Virus record (IMG/VR): IMGVR_UViG_3300020205_002210
Coordinates: 1 to 64,000 of that record
Strand: one strand, 5' to 3'
DNA: 64,000 nt
Source of the DNA: a virus
Below the pieces are notes generated by a model. The model saw only the letters and a list, made by a program, of their open reading frames with translations. It had not been told where the DNA came from and ran no database searches. The position numbers and the translations under genes were made by a program. Shown here piece after piece: positions 27,888-36,300 of the stretch (positions are counted from its first letter, which is position 1; each line of letters opens with the position of its first letter).

Positions 27888-28852
27888 CAACAAAGATCAC
27901 GCCATCGGTACTGGCAAACACAGCAGTAAGTGCCGGATCCTATGGTAGTGCGACTGAAATGTCGGTCGTTACAATCGATGCACAAGGTAGAATCACTGCC
28001 GCTTCTGCGGCTGCAGCCAGTTTAAACACTTCACAAATTACAAGTGGTACATTAGCTGACGCAAGACTTCCAGATAAAGTAACAGCAACATCGGCAGGTT
28101 CAGCCACGCAAGTATCAAGGTTTACTGTTGATGCCAAGGGTAGAATCACCTCAGCAAACAGTGTTGCGATTGCAATTCCAAAATCACAAATAACAGACTT
28201 CCCAACACTAGTAACATCAGCTACAACAGACACAACCATTGCAAGTAACATCACTTCTGGAACATTACCAGATGCAAGACTGTCTGCAACTGGTGTGTCC
28301 GCGGCTTCTTATGGTAGAGTTGATTATGCGATTAGTCTGACTGTTGATGCCAAAGGTAGACTCACATCAGCAAACAGTGGACCTATTGCAATAACCTCTG
28401 CCGCAGTCTCTGGATTGTCACCCTCTGCCACCACAGATACAACAAATGCGGATAATATATCTACAGGTACATTGGCTGCAGGTCGTTTACCTGCGTCTGG
28501 TGTAGTTGCACAATCTTATGGTGGACAAGCTAGTGTTCCTAGGTTTACAATTGATGCTGCAGGAAGAATAACTAGAGCAAACAATATTGCAATTGGTATT
28601 TCAGCCGGCGCTGTTACAGGATTATCTGGAGTGGCAACATCTGGTTCTTATGTTGATCTGTCAAACAAACCAACCATACTCAGTAGAGTAGAAACATTGG
28701 AAGCAGTGTATCCTGTCGGCACAATTTACATGAATTATTCAAATAGTGAAACACCAAACACATTATTGGCCGTTGGAACATGGCAAGCTGTTTCAAATAG
28801 TAACTTTACACCAAGTATTTCTCCACTATATGTGTGGAAACGAATTTCCTAA
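27884..28852 (+). CDS. Tail fibre with VDAKGRITSA repeats and collar-type tip
   Basis: 322 residues, overlapping the previous stop by 4 nt (ATGA). Four repeats of the form 'G-x-A-x-x-V-x-x-F-TVDAKGRITSANS' alternate with 'ITSGTLPDARL', which also appear in the last third of the preceding fibre. The C-terminus (VYPVGTIYMNYSNSETPNTL, then 'LAVGTWQAV' and YVWKRIS) is the short receptor-contact domain seen at the end of many phage fibres. No chaperone tail is present. It could be a distal segment of the same fibre or a short fibre. Confidence 0.75.
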   Translation: MTTKITPSVLANTAVSAGSYGSATEMSVVTIDAQGRITAASAAAASLNTSQITSGTLADARLPDKVTATSAGSATQVSRFTVDAKGRITSANSVAIAIPKSQITDFPTLVTSATTDTTIASNITSGTLPDARLSATGVSAASYGRVDYAISLTVDAKGRLTSANSGPIAITSAAVSGLSPSATTDTTNADNISTGTLAAGRLPASGVVAQSYGGQASVPRFTIDAAGRITRANNIAIGISAGAVTGLSGVATSGSYVDLSNKPTILSRVETLEAVYPVGTIYMNYSNSETPNTLLAVGTWQAVSNSNFTPSISPLYVWKRIS

Positions 28853-28855
28853 TGT

Positions 28856-28863
28856 GATAAATA
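28856..28863 (+). promoter_or_regulatory. Late promoter core GATAAATA with hairpin over the ribosome site
   Basis: GATAAATACCTCC is followed by AAAA and GGGG, ending 7 nt before the ATG at 28884. The 5' end of the transcript can fold CTCC (28865-28868) onto GGGG (28873-28876) with an AAAA loop, covering the Shine-Dalgarno. The same design occurs at 56505. Confidence 0.65.
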
Positions 28864-28883
28864 CCTCCAAAAGGGGTTAACAA

Positions 28884-29225
28884 ATGCCAGCAGGTTATCA
28901 AGAACTATTTCTAGAGCAAGGCTCAAACTTTAACACATCGGTAGCCTTAGATCAGGCCGATGGAACACCGTTCTCTTTAACTGGCGCACAGATTAAAGCT
29001 GTTATGAAGAAGAGTTATTATTCTAGCAGCACTACGGCTCAGTTTGTCATCACTGTCAATGATCCAACAGAAGGTATACTTCTTTTATCTTTACCATATG
29101 CGAATACCGCAAACATTGCTGCAGGACGATATGTTTATGATGTTGTTATTAAAGATTCATCAAACACAGTGTCTAGAGTTTTGGAGGGAATTGTTAATGT
29201 TTTACCTCAAGTTACTGTATTTTAA
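28884..29225 (+). CDS. Small beta-sandwich virion protein
   Basis: 113 residues. An N-terminal 'LFLEQGSNFNTSVALDQADG' strand pair, then 'LTGAQIKAVMKKSY', 'NDPTEGILLLSLP' and 'AGRYVYDVVIKDSSNTVSRV' give the plan of the small BppU-N-like/Ig-like phage domains that sit at the top of fibre regions. A strong GGGG ribosome site precedes the ATG. It leads a cluster of small fibre proteins (28884-32952). A baseplate or fibre attachment role is likely but not proven. Confidence 0.65.
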   Translation: MPAGYQELFLEQGSNFNTSVALDQADGTPFSLTGAQIKAVMKKSYYSSSTTAQFVITVNDPTEGILLLSLPYANTANIAAGRYVYDVVIKDSSNTVSRVLEGIVNVLPQVTVF

Positions 29226-29234
29226 AGGAATAAC

Positions 29235-29768
29235 ATGCCAACAGTAACAGTTACACAACCAGCAACCATTAAGGTTCGCGTTGAGGGTCAAAAAACAAGA
29301 GTACAAACACTGACGTATGGTACCAAAACAATGAGAAGTCTAACCGACCTATCATTGGAAGGCGCGAATACGGGTGATGTAATTATTTACAACTCACAAA
29401 CAAAAACTTTTGCTGCAAAAGGTTTGGGTACAGACACGCCTGTACGCGGTAGTTTAATACCAACACAGTCCAGAACATTTGACTTAGGTAGTAGAACACA
29501 AAAATTTCGAAGTCTGTTTTTGAGTGGTAATACAATTGACTTGGATGGTACAGTTATTAAATCTGAAGCCACAACAGGTGCAATTTCTTTTGCAGCTGCA
29601 CCGACTGCTACCAATCCAAATCCTATTGCGATTGTTGTGTCGCCAGTAGGTGGTTTTGTTCCTGTTCAAACTGCAAACGGTGTAATTTCAGATGCAGCAA
29701 TTCAAAATGCTGTGGCTAACTCAATAACTTATCTGGCGTTCACAGGCGCTGATGCAGGCTTCTTTTAA
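29235..29768 (+). CDS. Small tail-fibre/structural protein
   Basis: 177 residues. It starts MPTVTVTQPATIKVRVEGQK, followed by 'LSLEGANTGDVIIYNSQTKT', 'PVRGSLIPTQSRTFDLGSRT' and 'QKFRSLFLSGNTIDL', a fibre hinge pattern common in aquatic T4-like phages. The C-terminus (YLAFTGADAGFF) resembles the DGGxF ends of the next genes. Its stop overlaps the next ATG by one base (TAATG). It has no enzyme motif and is probably a fibre or a fibre adaptor. Confidence 0.65.
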   Translation: MPTVTVTQPATIKVRVEGQKTRVQTLTYGTKTMRSLTDLSLEGANTGDVIIYNSQTKTFAAKGLGTDTPVRGSLIPTQSRTFDLGSRTQKFRSLFLSGNTIDLDGTVIKSEATTGAISFAAAPTATNPNPIAIVVSPVGGFVPVQTANGVISDAAIQNAVANSITYLAFTGADAGFF

Positions 29769-29962
29769 TGGCAAATACAACCATACAGATCCTAAGATCG
29801 TATGCAAATACTCAACCTTCAACATTAGCTGATGGTGAGTTGGCTTATTCTTTTCTCTCAAACACTCTTTTTATTGGCGATCAAAGTAATAATGTTATAG
29901 GTATTGGTGGTCCCGATTTCGTGGCCAATGCAATTAGCATAATTGACGGTGGCAGTTTTTAA
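29768..29962 (+). CDS. Minimal Mtd-N-like fibre protein
   Basis: 64 residues: 'IQILRSYANTQPSTLADGEL', 'AYSFLSNTLFIGDQ' and the C-terminus 'SIIDGGSF'. This is the Mtd N-terminal-type fold (I-x-x-x-R-S...P-x-L-x-x-GELAYS...LFIG) without any shaft or tip. It is a short relative of the 591-residue fibre that follows, sharing both its N-terminal domain and the DGGxF end. It may be an adaptor or a deletion derivative of a fibre. Confidence 0.65.
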   Translation: MANTTIQILRSYANTQPSTLADGELAYSFLSNTLFIGDQSNNVIGIGGPDFVANAISIIDGGSF

Positions 29963-29968
29963 TAAATA
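29961..29968 (+). promoter_or_regulatory. Late promoter core AATAAATA before the 591-residue fibre
   Basis: AATAAATAGAAG overlaps the previous stop and lies 38 nt before the ATG at 30007, with an AAGGA ribosome site in between. The spacing is normal for a T4-type late leader. Confidence 0.55.
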
Positions 29969-30006
29969 GAAGATAGTATTCAACCAAAATAACAAGGACA
30001 ATAATA

Positions 30007-31782
30007 ATGGCAAATACCTCAATTCTGATTAAACGTTCCACTACGACAGGAACACCAGCGAGTTTGGCTGCCGGTGAGTTTGCGTATTCTTATCAATCTA
30101 ATACATTGTTCCTTGGCTCACCAGCCGGTACAGGTGTAGTTAATGTTGGTGGACAATATTACACTTCACAGGTAGACAATGCAACATCTGCATCAACGGG
30201 TGGCACACTTGTTCGCCGTGATGCAAACGGTAACGCTGCGTTCGGTTACATCACAGCAACTAACATTGCCGGCTCAGTTTCTGGTAATGCAAATTCTGCA
30301 ACACAATTCCAGACAGATAGATTTATTAATATATCTGGTGGCGACATTACGGCAACAGCACAGTTATTTAACGGCACTGCAAATGCAACATTGAGTGCAT
30401 CTCTTAGTGCTGTGGCTGGACTTACTGCTGGTGTATACGGTGGTTCTACAACGGTACCTATCGTTACTGTTGCTGCAAACGGTCGAATCATGTCGATTGC
30501 CAATTCGGCAGCTATCTCAACATCTTTAGGTATTGCTGGTGACACCGGTACAGATACTGTTTCACTTGCTACAGACACACTGACATTCACTGGCGGTGTA
30601 GGTATTACATCAACAGTAACAGACAACACTGTAACTTTAGATGTTGACAATACTGTTGTTCGTTCAAACACTGCAAGCTTGAACCAGATCATTGACGGCA
30701 ATGTTCAGATTAGCGGTAACTTGAGTGTTTTAGGTACACAAACAGTTATCAACACAAGCGTATTAGAAGTTAAAGACCCATTAATCTATTTGGGTGGAAA
30801 CAATTATGTATCAGACATTGTTGATATTGGTTTTGTTGGTAACTATAATTCAGGTGCAGCGAACCTTCGCTCTGGTTTAATTCGCCATGCTGGCACAAAA
30901 GAATTCTACGCATTTGATAGTTACACCGGTAGCCTTGACAGCAATAGTATAGATGTTACAAGTGGTGGATTCAATACGGCCAATCTTGTACTCAATGTCG
31001 CTAAAGCAAATGTTATTGGTAATTATGTTAGAACATCAAGTGTTACAGCTCCAACTGGTAACCTAAGTGTTGGACCAGCTGCAAATGCAACAGTCTTCTA
31101 TTCGACAGGTAATGTTACTGTTCCAGGAAAAATTACTGCTAACGGCATAGACTTACAAGAATACATTGCAGGTGCTTACAATGTGGGTAATGCTGCAGTT
31201 ACATCAACCTCAACACTAACTTCTGGTGCAATCGTTATTGGTGCTGGTGGTAACAATGTAACTACACTATCAAACTCGACTTATACACTAACTGGTACTC
31301 TAGGTGCAGCCAAAACAATCACTTCACTTACTGTTGATGCATATGGCAGAGTGACAGCAGCGACTGCTGCCGATATTTCTGGACTAACAGTTGCTCAAGG
31401 TGGTACAGGTGCGGCAACATTCAGTAACGGTGGTCTACTGGTTGGTTCTGGTACAGGCGCAATTGGCGTACTTGCAAACTCAACCTACACACTAACAGGT
31501 ACTCTCGGCGCAGCCAAAACAATCACATCGTTGACTGTTGATGCTTACGGCCGTGTAACTGCTGCAACTGCCGGTGATATATCCGGTCTAACTGTTGCAC
31601 AAGGCGGTACAGGTGCTTCTACATTTACCTCAAAGGGTATCGTATACGGTGATGGCACAAACGCAATGGCAGTTACTGCTGCAGCAGGCACTTCAGATCA
31701 AACATTCTCTAATCAAATACTCACTGTCACAAATGCTGGTGTACCGGTATGGACAACCACTCTGGACGGAGGACAATTTTAA
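30007..31782 (+). CDS. Tail fibre with Mtd-N-like head and QGGTGA repeats
   Basis: 591 residues. Residues 1-50 are the Mtd-N-like domain (ILIKRSTTTGTPASLAAGEF, then AYSYQSNTLFLGS). The middle has a hinge domain (VQISGNLSVLGTQTVINTSV, then 'GLIRHAGTKEFYAFDS'). The last 200 residues carry two near-identical 60-residue repeats (STYTLTGTLGAAKTITSLTV, 'DAYGRVTAATA', 'ISGLTVAQGGTGA'). The protein ends TTLDGGQF. QGGTGA repeats are common in phage fibre shafts. It has no chaperone tail and no recognised receptor domain. Confidence 0.75.
   Translation: MANTSILIKRSTTTGTPASLAAGEFAYSYQSNTLFLGSPAGTGVVNVGGQYYTSQVDNATSASTGGTLVRRDANGNAAFGYITATNIAGSVSGNANSATQFQTDRFINISGGDITATAQLFNGTANATLSASLSAVAGLTAGVYGGSTTVPIVTVAANGRIMSIANSAAISTSLGIAGDTGTDTVSLATDTLTFTGGVGITSTVTDNTVTLDVDNTVVRSNTASLNQIIDGNVQISGNLSVLGTQTVINTSVLEVKDPLIYLGGNNYVSDIVDIGFVGNYNSGAANLRSGLIRHAGTKEFYAFDSYTGSLDSNSIDVTSGGFNTANLVLNVAKANVIGNYVRTSSVTAPTGNLSVGPAANATVFYSTGNVTVPGKITANGIDLQEYIAGAYNVGNAAVTSTSTLTSGAIVIGAGGNNVTTLSNSTYTLTGTLGAAKTITSLTVDAYGRVTAATAADISGLTVAQGGTGAATFSNGGLLVGSGTGAIGVLANSTYTLTGTLGAAKTITSLTVDAYGRVTAATAGDISGLTVAQGGTGASTFTSKGIVYGDGTNAMAVTAAAGTSDQTFSNQILTVTNAGVPVWTTTLDGGQF
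31255..31620 (+). repeat. Tandem duplication of about 180 bp inside the 591-residue fibre gene
   Basis: Two consecutive copies encode the same STYTLTGTLGAAKTITSLTV...GLTVAQGGTGA block with mostly synonymous differences. It is probably a source of shaft-length variation. Confidence 0.7.
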
Positions 31783-31826
31783 GTTGACTATATAATGTAT
31801 TATGTTTTTTATGATAGGAGTTTGAA

Positions 31827-32516
31827 ATGGGAAATGACAAGTATATAAATTATTACATTGAGACATTGACGGCCACCATGACCGATTGTGTGATTCGAAA
31901 TGTCTCAATGCAAGCTAATGCAAAAATTACCGATGAGGTTGTTAAGGAACAGATTGAGAAGATTGATGTTTTGACAAAATCAAATGATGAGTTAAAACAA
32001 GTTATTGAAGAGTTAAAACAAAATATTAATAAAGCTGATAATGAAACAATCCAAAACTTAAAAGTTAAGGTTGCGGAAAGTGAATTGAATGTATCCAATT
32101 TAACCAATCAACTCACAGAGCTTAACAACAAATATAGAGACTATGATAGTGTAAGGAATCAGGCAACGCATGTCGATACCTTTAAGTCAGAATTGATTAG
32201 AGCCAGAGAAGAAACGAATAAAACTCGCGGAGAACTGGAAGTAAAAATCAATTCTTTGATAAGTGAGAATAATGGTAAAATTGAAGCATTAAATGGTCAA
32301 CATGAAAAGAATATTAGTTTACTGATACAAAAGCATGAAACTGAAAAGAGTGTATTCAACTCAAAGGTTGAAGAACTTGTTTCAAAAATTGAATACTTAC
32401 AACTACCTCCTGCCAAAAGAAAAAAAATTGATGAGCTAAATAAAGAAGCAACACCAACCGTACTCACGGATTTGGTCGGTGTTGATGGCGTAATCAAAGA
32501 TGGTGGAACGTTCTAA
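31827..32516 (+). CDS. Coiled-coil protein with DGGTF C-terminus
   Basis: 229 residues, almost wholly coiled coil: KSNDELKQVIEELKQNINKA, 'ESELNVSNLTNQLTELNNKY' and 'KHETEKSVFNSKVEELVSKI'. The head (1-35) is 'DKYINYYIETLTATMTDCVI', and the tail (KDGGTF) matches the C-terminal pattern of the two neighbouring fibre genes. A GGAG ribosome site lies 8 nt before the ATG. No match to T4 whisker (wac) is evident. It may be a fibre rod or an assembly scaffold. Confidence 0.65.
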   Translation: MGNDKYINYYIETLTATMTDCVIRNVSMQANAKITDEVVKEQIEKIDVLTKSNDELKQVIEELKQNINKADNETIQNLKVKVAESELNVSNLTNQLTELNNKYRDYDSVRNQATHVDTFKSELIRAREETNKTRGELEVKINSLISENNGKIEALNGQHEKNISLLIQKHETEKSVFNSKVEELVSKIEYLQLPPAKRKKIDELNKEATPTVLTDLVGVDGVIKDGGTF

Positions 32517-32520
32517 GTAA

Positions 32521-32952
32521 ATGTCAAACACAGCAATCCAGTTAAAAAAATCAGGCATAACAGGAAACACACCAAGTTCTTTATCGTTTGGTGAGGTTGC
32601 ACTTAACTATGCCGATGGAAAGCTGTTTTATAAAAATGGACTTGGTGGTACATCATTCATCACCAACCAATTTTCTTTTGATACAATCAATGCTAACAAC
32701 AGTTTGGTGTTGGCATCTGGTTATTCAGACACACTTTCGTTGGTTGCTGGTAATAATATTACCATCAGCACCAATACGACAACAAAAACAATCACATTCA
32801 ATGCAACCTCAGGTGGCGATGTTGCGCCAGCATTTGAAAAGGCTAATGCGGCTTATATTCATGCCAATGCGGCTTTTGCAAAGGCAAACACGGGTACAAC
32901 ATTATTGGATGTAGACTCTCAGATTGTTGCTTTCACTATCGCATTTAGTTGA
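32521..32952 (+). CDS. Short Mtd-N-like fibre with YANAAF-type end
   Basis: 143 residues. The Mtd-N-like part is 'IQLKKSGITGNTPSSLSFGE' and 'VALNYADGKLFYKNG'. A beta-segment (LSLVAGNNITISTNTTTKTI) and two YANAAF-like repeats (FEKANAAYIHANAAFAKANT) follow. It ends in a hydrophobic strand, 'QIVAFTIAFS'. It resembles the fibre piece of the cassettes downstream and is followed by a beta-sandwich protein at 32984, as in those cassettes. Confidence 0.7.
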   Translation: MSNTAIQLKKSGITGNTPSSLSFGEVALNYADGKLFYKNGLGGTSFITNQFSFDTINANNSLVLASGYSDTLSLVAGNNITISTNTTTKTITFNATSGGDVAPAFEKANAAYIHANAAFAKANTGTTLLDVDSQIVAFTIAFS

Positions 32953-32955
32953 CAC

Positions 32956-32963
32956 GATAAATA
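32956..32963 (+). promoter_or_regulatory. Late promoter core GATAAATA before the first beta-sandwich gene
   Basis: GATAAATATACAATATCAGG precedes the ATG at 32984 by 20 nt, with CAGGA as ribosome site. It would drive the first large cassette. Confidence 0.6.
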
Positions 32964-32983
32964 TACAATATCAGGAAATTTAA

Positions 32984-33310
32984 ATGGCAAATGTTTTTAA
33001 AAATCAACTTCAAGCTGCGGTAGGCACATCACCCGTAACAATATATACGGCAGGTGCCGGTGTTTCCACGACTGTCATTGGTATGACTATCGCAAACATA
33101 TTGAATGTACCTATAACAGCAAATGTTATTGTAACTTCTTCATCTTCAGATTACTATATGGTTAAGATGGCAACTATCGATCCGGGAAGTTCACTAATCA
33201 CAATTGGTGGTGAACAAAAGCTTGTTCTGGAAGCCACAGATTCACTTAAAGTATCTACAAGCAACGCATCGGCAGCTGATGTAATTCTAAGTCTGTTGGA
33301 AATAACGTAA
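32984..33310 (+). CDS. Beta-sandwich fibre-connector protein, family member 1
   Basis: 108 residues: 'VTIYTAGAGVSTTVIGMTIA', 'NVPITANVIVTSSSSDYYMV', 'ATIDPGSSLITIGGEQKLVL' and a closing 'VILSLLEIT'. The plan (hydrophobic strands, a P-G/A-x-S turn, then L-x-x-x-D-x-L and a final strand) is shared with the proteins at 37431, 39894 and 42035 and with two domains at the end of the 43841 protein. Small proteins of this type occur repeatedly in aquatic phage fibre regions. A connector between fibre and adhesin is my inference. Confidence 0.65.
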   Translation: MANVFKNQLQAAVGTSPVTIYTAGAGVSTTVIGMTIANILNVPITANVIVTSSSSDYYMVKMATIDPGSSLITIGGEQKLVLEATDSLKVSTSNASAADVILSLLEIT

Positions 33311-33311
33311 C

Positions 33312-36300
33312 ATGAAGTTCTCCTATATCGGCAACCAGGAAAACAAAGATGTAAGAATAGCGGGTTCGTATGCGAACTCTGCATTCTCACACGCTAATGC
33401 TGCTTTCCTTGCGGCCAACACTAGTGGTGGTGGTTCAGTAAGTGTTGGAACAATAGCAATAACTGTTGACAACTTTACATCAAACGGTAATACGACCACA
33501 TACACATTAAGTACAACACCAACAGCTGAGCAATATGTAACAGTTGGTGTTGATGGTTTAACTCAATTTCGTAATACATACAACACTTCCGGCAACATAA
33601 TAACATTTGATTCCGTATTCGAAAACGGAGCAAACATAGAAGTCACAACAATAACATCAGCTATTGCTGTAGAGACTTCTGCGAATACAACAAATGCGGC
33701 CTTTGCAGTTGCAAATAGTGCTGCACAATATGCTAATGCGGCTTTCGTACAAGCCAATGCTGCATTTGCAGTTGCTAATTCTGGTTCAGGTGCAGCATCA
33801 GCTGGGTTATATGCTAATGCGGCTTTCATTCAAGCGAACACAGCCATAGATAATGCTGCTAGTGCAAGTCTATATGCTAATGCTGCGTTCTTAGCAGCCA
33901 ATAATGCTGTTGATACTTGGGTTAGAGATGCTGCTAATGCTGCCAGTTCTTATGCAAACTCAGCGTATACACAGGCAAACACTGCAACTACAAATGCAGC
34001 AACAGCAGATAATAAAGCTGTAACATCTGGTTCATATGCTAATGCATCATTCTTACATGCCAATGCTGCCTTTGCTGTTGCTAATTCTGGTTCAGGTGCA
34101 GCGTCAGCTGGATCATACGCTAATGCGGCTTTCATACAAGCCAATAGTGCATATGAATTGGCAAATGCTGTTGCAGGTGGAGGCACACTACTAATTCAAA
34201 CTGACAATTTTACTGCAAACGGAAACACAACTACCTTTGGGTTAAGTGTAGTACCTGTTTCTGAAGCCTATGTAACAGTTGGTTTAAATGGTCTAACTCA
34301 ATTTCGTAATACATATACTATCACCGGTAATATAATAACCTTCGATTCCGTATTTGAAAACGGATCAAACCTGGAAATTACCACAATCTCTGGTGCTGGC
34401 ATTACAGTGTTGGCGTCAGCAAATAATACTAATGCTGCTTTCTTGCAAGCAAATGCGGCCTTCCTTGCGGCTAATAATGCAATAGATACATGGGTTAGAG
34501 GTGCTGCCAATTCAGCTGGTCAATACGCAAACTCAGCTTACACTCAGGCAAATACAGCAACTACTAATGCATCAACAGCCGATGGTAAGGCAGTAACTGC
34601 TGGTTCATATGCTAATGCGGCCTTCTTACAAGCAAACACAGCAACCAATGATGCAGCTAGTGCAAGTTTGTATGCCAATGCTGCGTTCTTAGCAGCCAAT
34701 AATGCTGTTGATACTTGGGTTAGAGATGCTGCTAATGCAGCCGGTTCATATGCCAATTCAGCATATACACAGGCAAACACCGCAACCACTAATGCATCAA
34801 TAGCTGATGGTAAAGCGGTAACATCCGGTGTGTATGCAAATTCGGCTTTCTTACATGCCAATGCTGCCTTTGCTATTGCAAATTCTGGTTCAGGCGCAGC
34901 TTCGGCTGGCACTTATGCGAATGCGGCTTTTATACAAGCCAACAGTTCATATGAATTGGCGAATACTATTGCGAGTGGTGGAACATTATATATTAATGTA
35001 GACAACTTTACATCAAACGGCAATACGACCACATATACTTTAGGTGTGACACCGGTAACCGAATCACATGTAACGGTTGGTGTTGATGGTCTTGTTCAAT
35101 TTCGCAACACATATTCAGTTGTTGGCAACATAATAACATTTGATTCCGTATTTGAAAACGGAGCAAATCTAGAAATTACGACATTATCTGGTACTGGTAT
35201 CACAGTATTAAATTCTGCAAATAATACCAATGCTGCTTTCCTGCAATCTAACGCCGCATTTATACACGCCAACGCGGCCTTCGCTGTTGCCAATTCTGGT
35301 TCAGGCGCAGCGTCAGCTGGTTCATATGCTAATGCGGCTTTCATACAAGCCAATACAGCAATATCAAATGCTGCTAGTGCAAGTCTATATGCTAATGCGG
35401 CTTTCATACAAGCCAATGCGGCCTTCACCGCAGCTAACAATGCAGTAGATACATGGGTTCGTGATGCTGCTAATGCAGCCAGTTCTTATGCAAATTCAGC
35501 TTATACACAGGCCAATACAGCAACAACGAATGCTGCTACAGCTGACAACAAAGCAGTTACATCTGGTTCATATGCTAATGCTGCCTTTTCCCAAGCAAAC
35601 ACTGCAACTACAAATGCAGCTACAGCAGATGATAAGGCAGTTACGGTTGGTTCATATGCTAACTCCGCATTCACTAGAGCCAACAACTCTTTAAACATTA
35701 CCACCGGTGGTACAGTTACTGGTGATATTGTTGTTACTGGTAACTTAACAATTCAAGGTCAACAGACCTATGCAAACACACAAACAGTATTAATTGCAGA
35801 TAATATTATTACTCTTAATGCCGCTATAGATCAAGCTTCGGCGCCGGCGTTTAATGCTGGTATTGAAGTTGACCGAGGTTCTTCTGCAAACACATCTTTA
35901 CTTTGGAACGAATCAACGGACAAATGGGTTGCGACCAATGACGGTACAAATTATTTTAATCTTGCTTCTGATGCTGCCGAATCTTATGCCAACTCCGCAT
36001 ACACTCAAGCGAATACAGCTACGACTAATGCTGCAACAGCTGATGGTAAAGCAGTAACATCTGGTTTGTATGCCAATGCAGCTTTCATTCAAGCAAACAC
36101 AGCCATAGATAATGCTGCTAGTGCAAGTCTATATGCAAATGCAGCATTTTTAAAAGCAAATAATGCTACTGATACATGGGTAAGAGATGCAGCCAATGCT
36201 GCTAGTTCTTACGCAAACTCTGCTTATAGTCAAGCGAATACGGCTACGACAAATGCGGCTACAGCTGACAACAAAGCTGTAACATCTGGAACATATGCTA

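Noticed and set aside
31791-31796. Sigma-70-like -10 element TATAAT near 31791
   Set aside because: No -35-like hexamer lies at 16-18 bp. It sits in an AT-rich gap where such matches are common.
29768-32952. Diversity-generating retroelement suggested by the Mtd-N-like fibre heads
   Set aside because: No reverse transcriptase, accessory gene or adenine-variable template/variable repeat pair was seen in the window. The repeats differ at all base types and are mostly synonymous.
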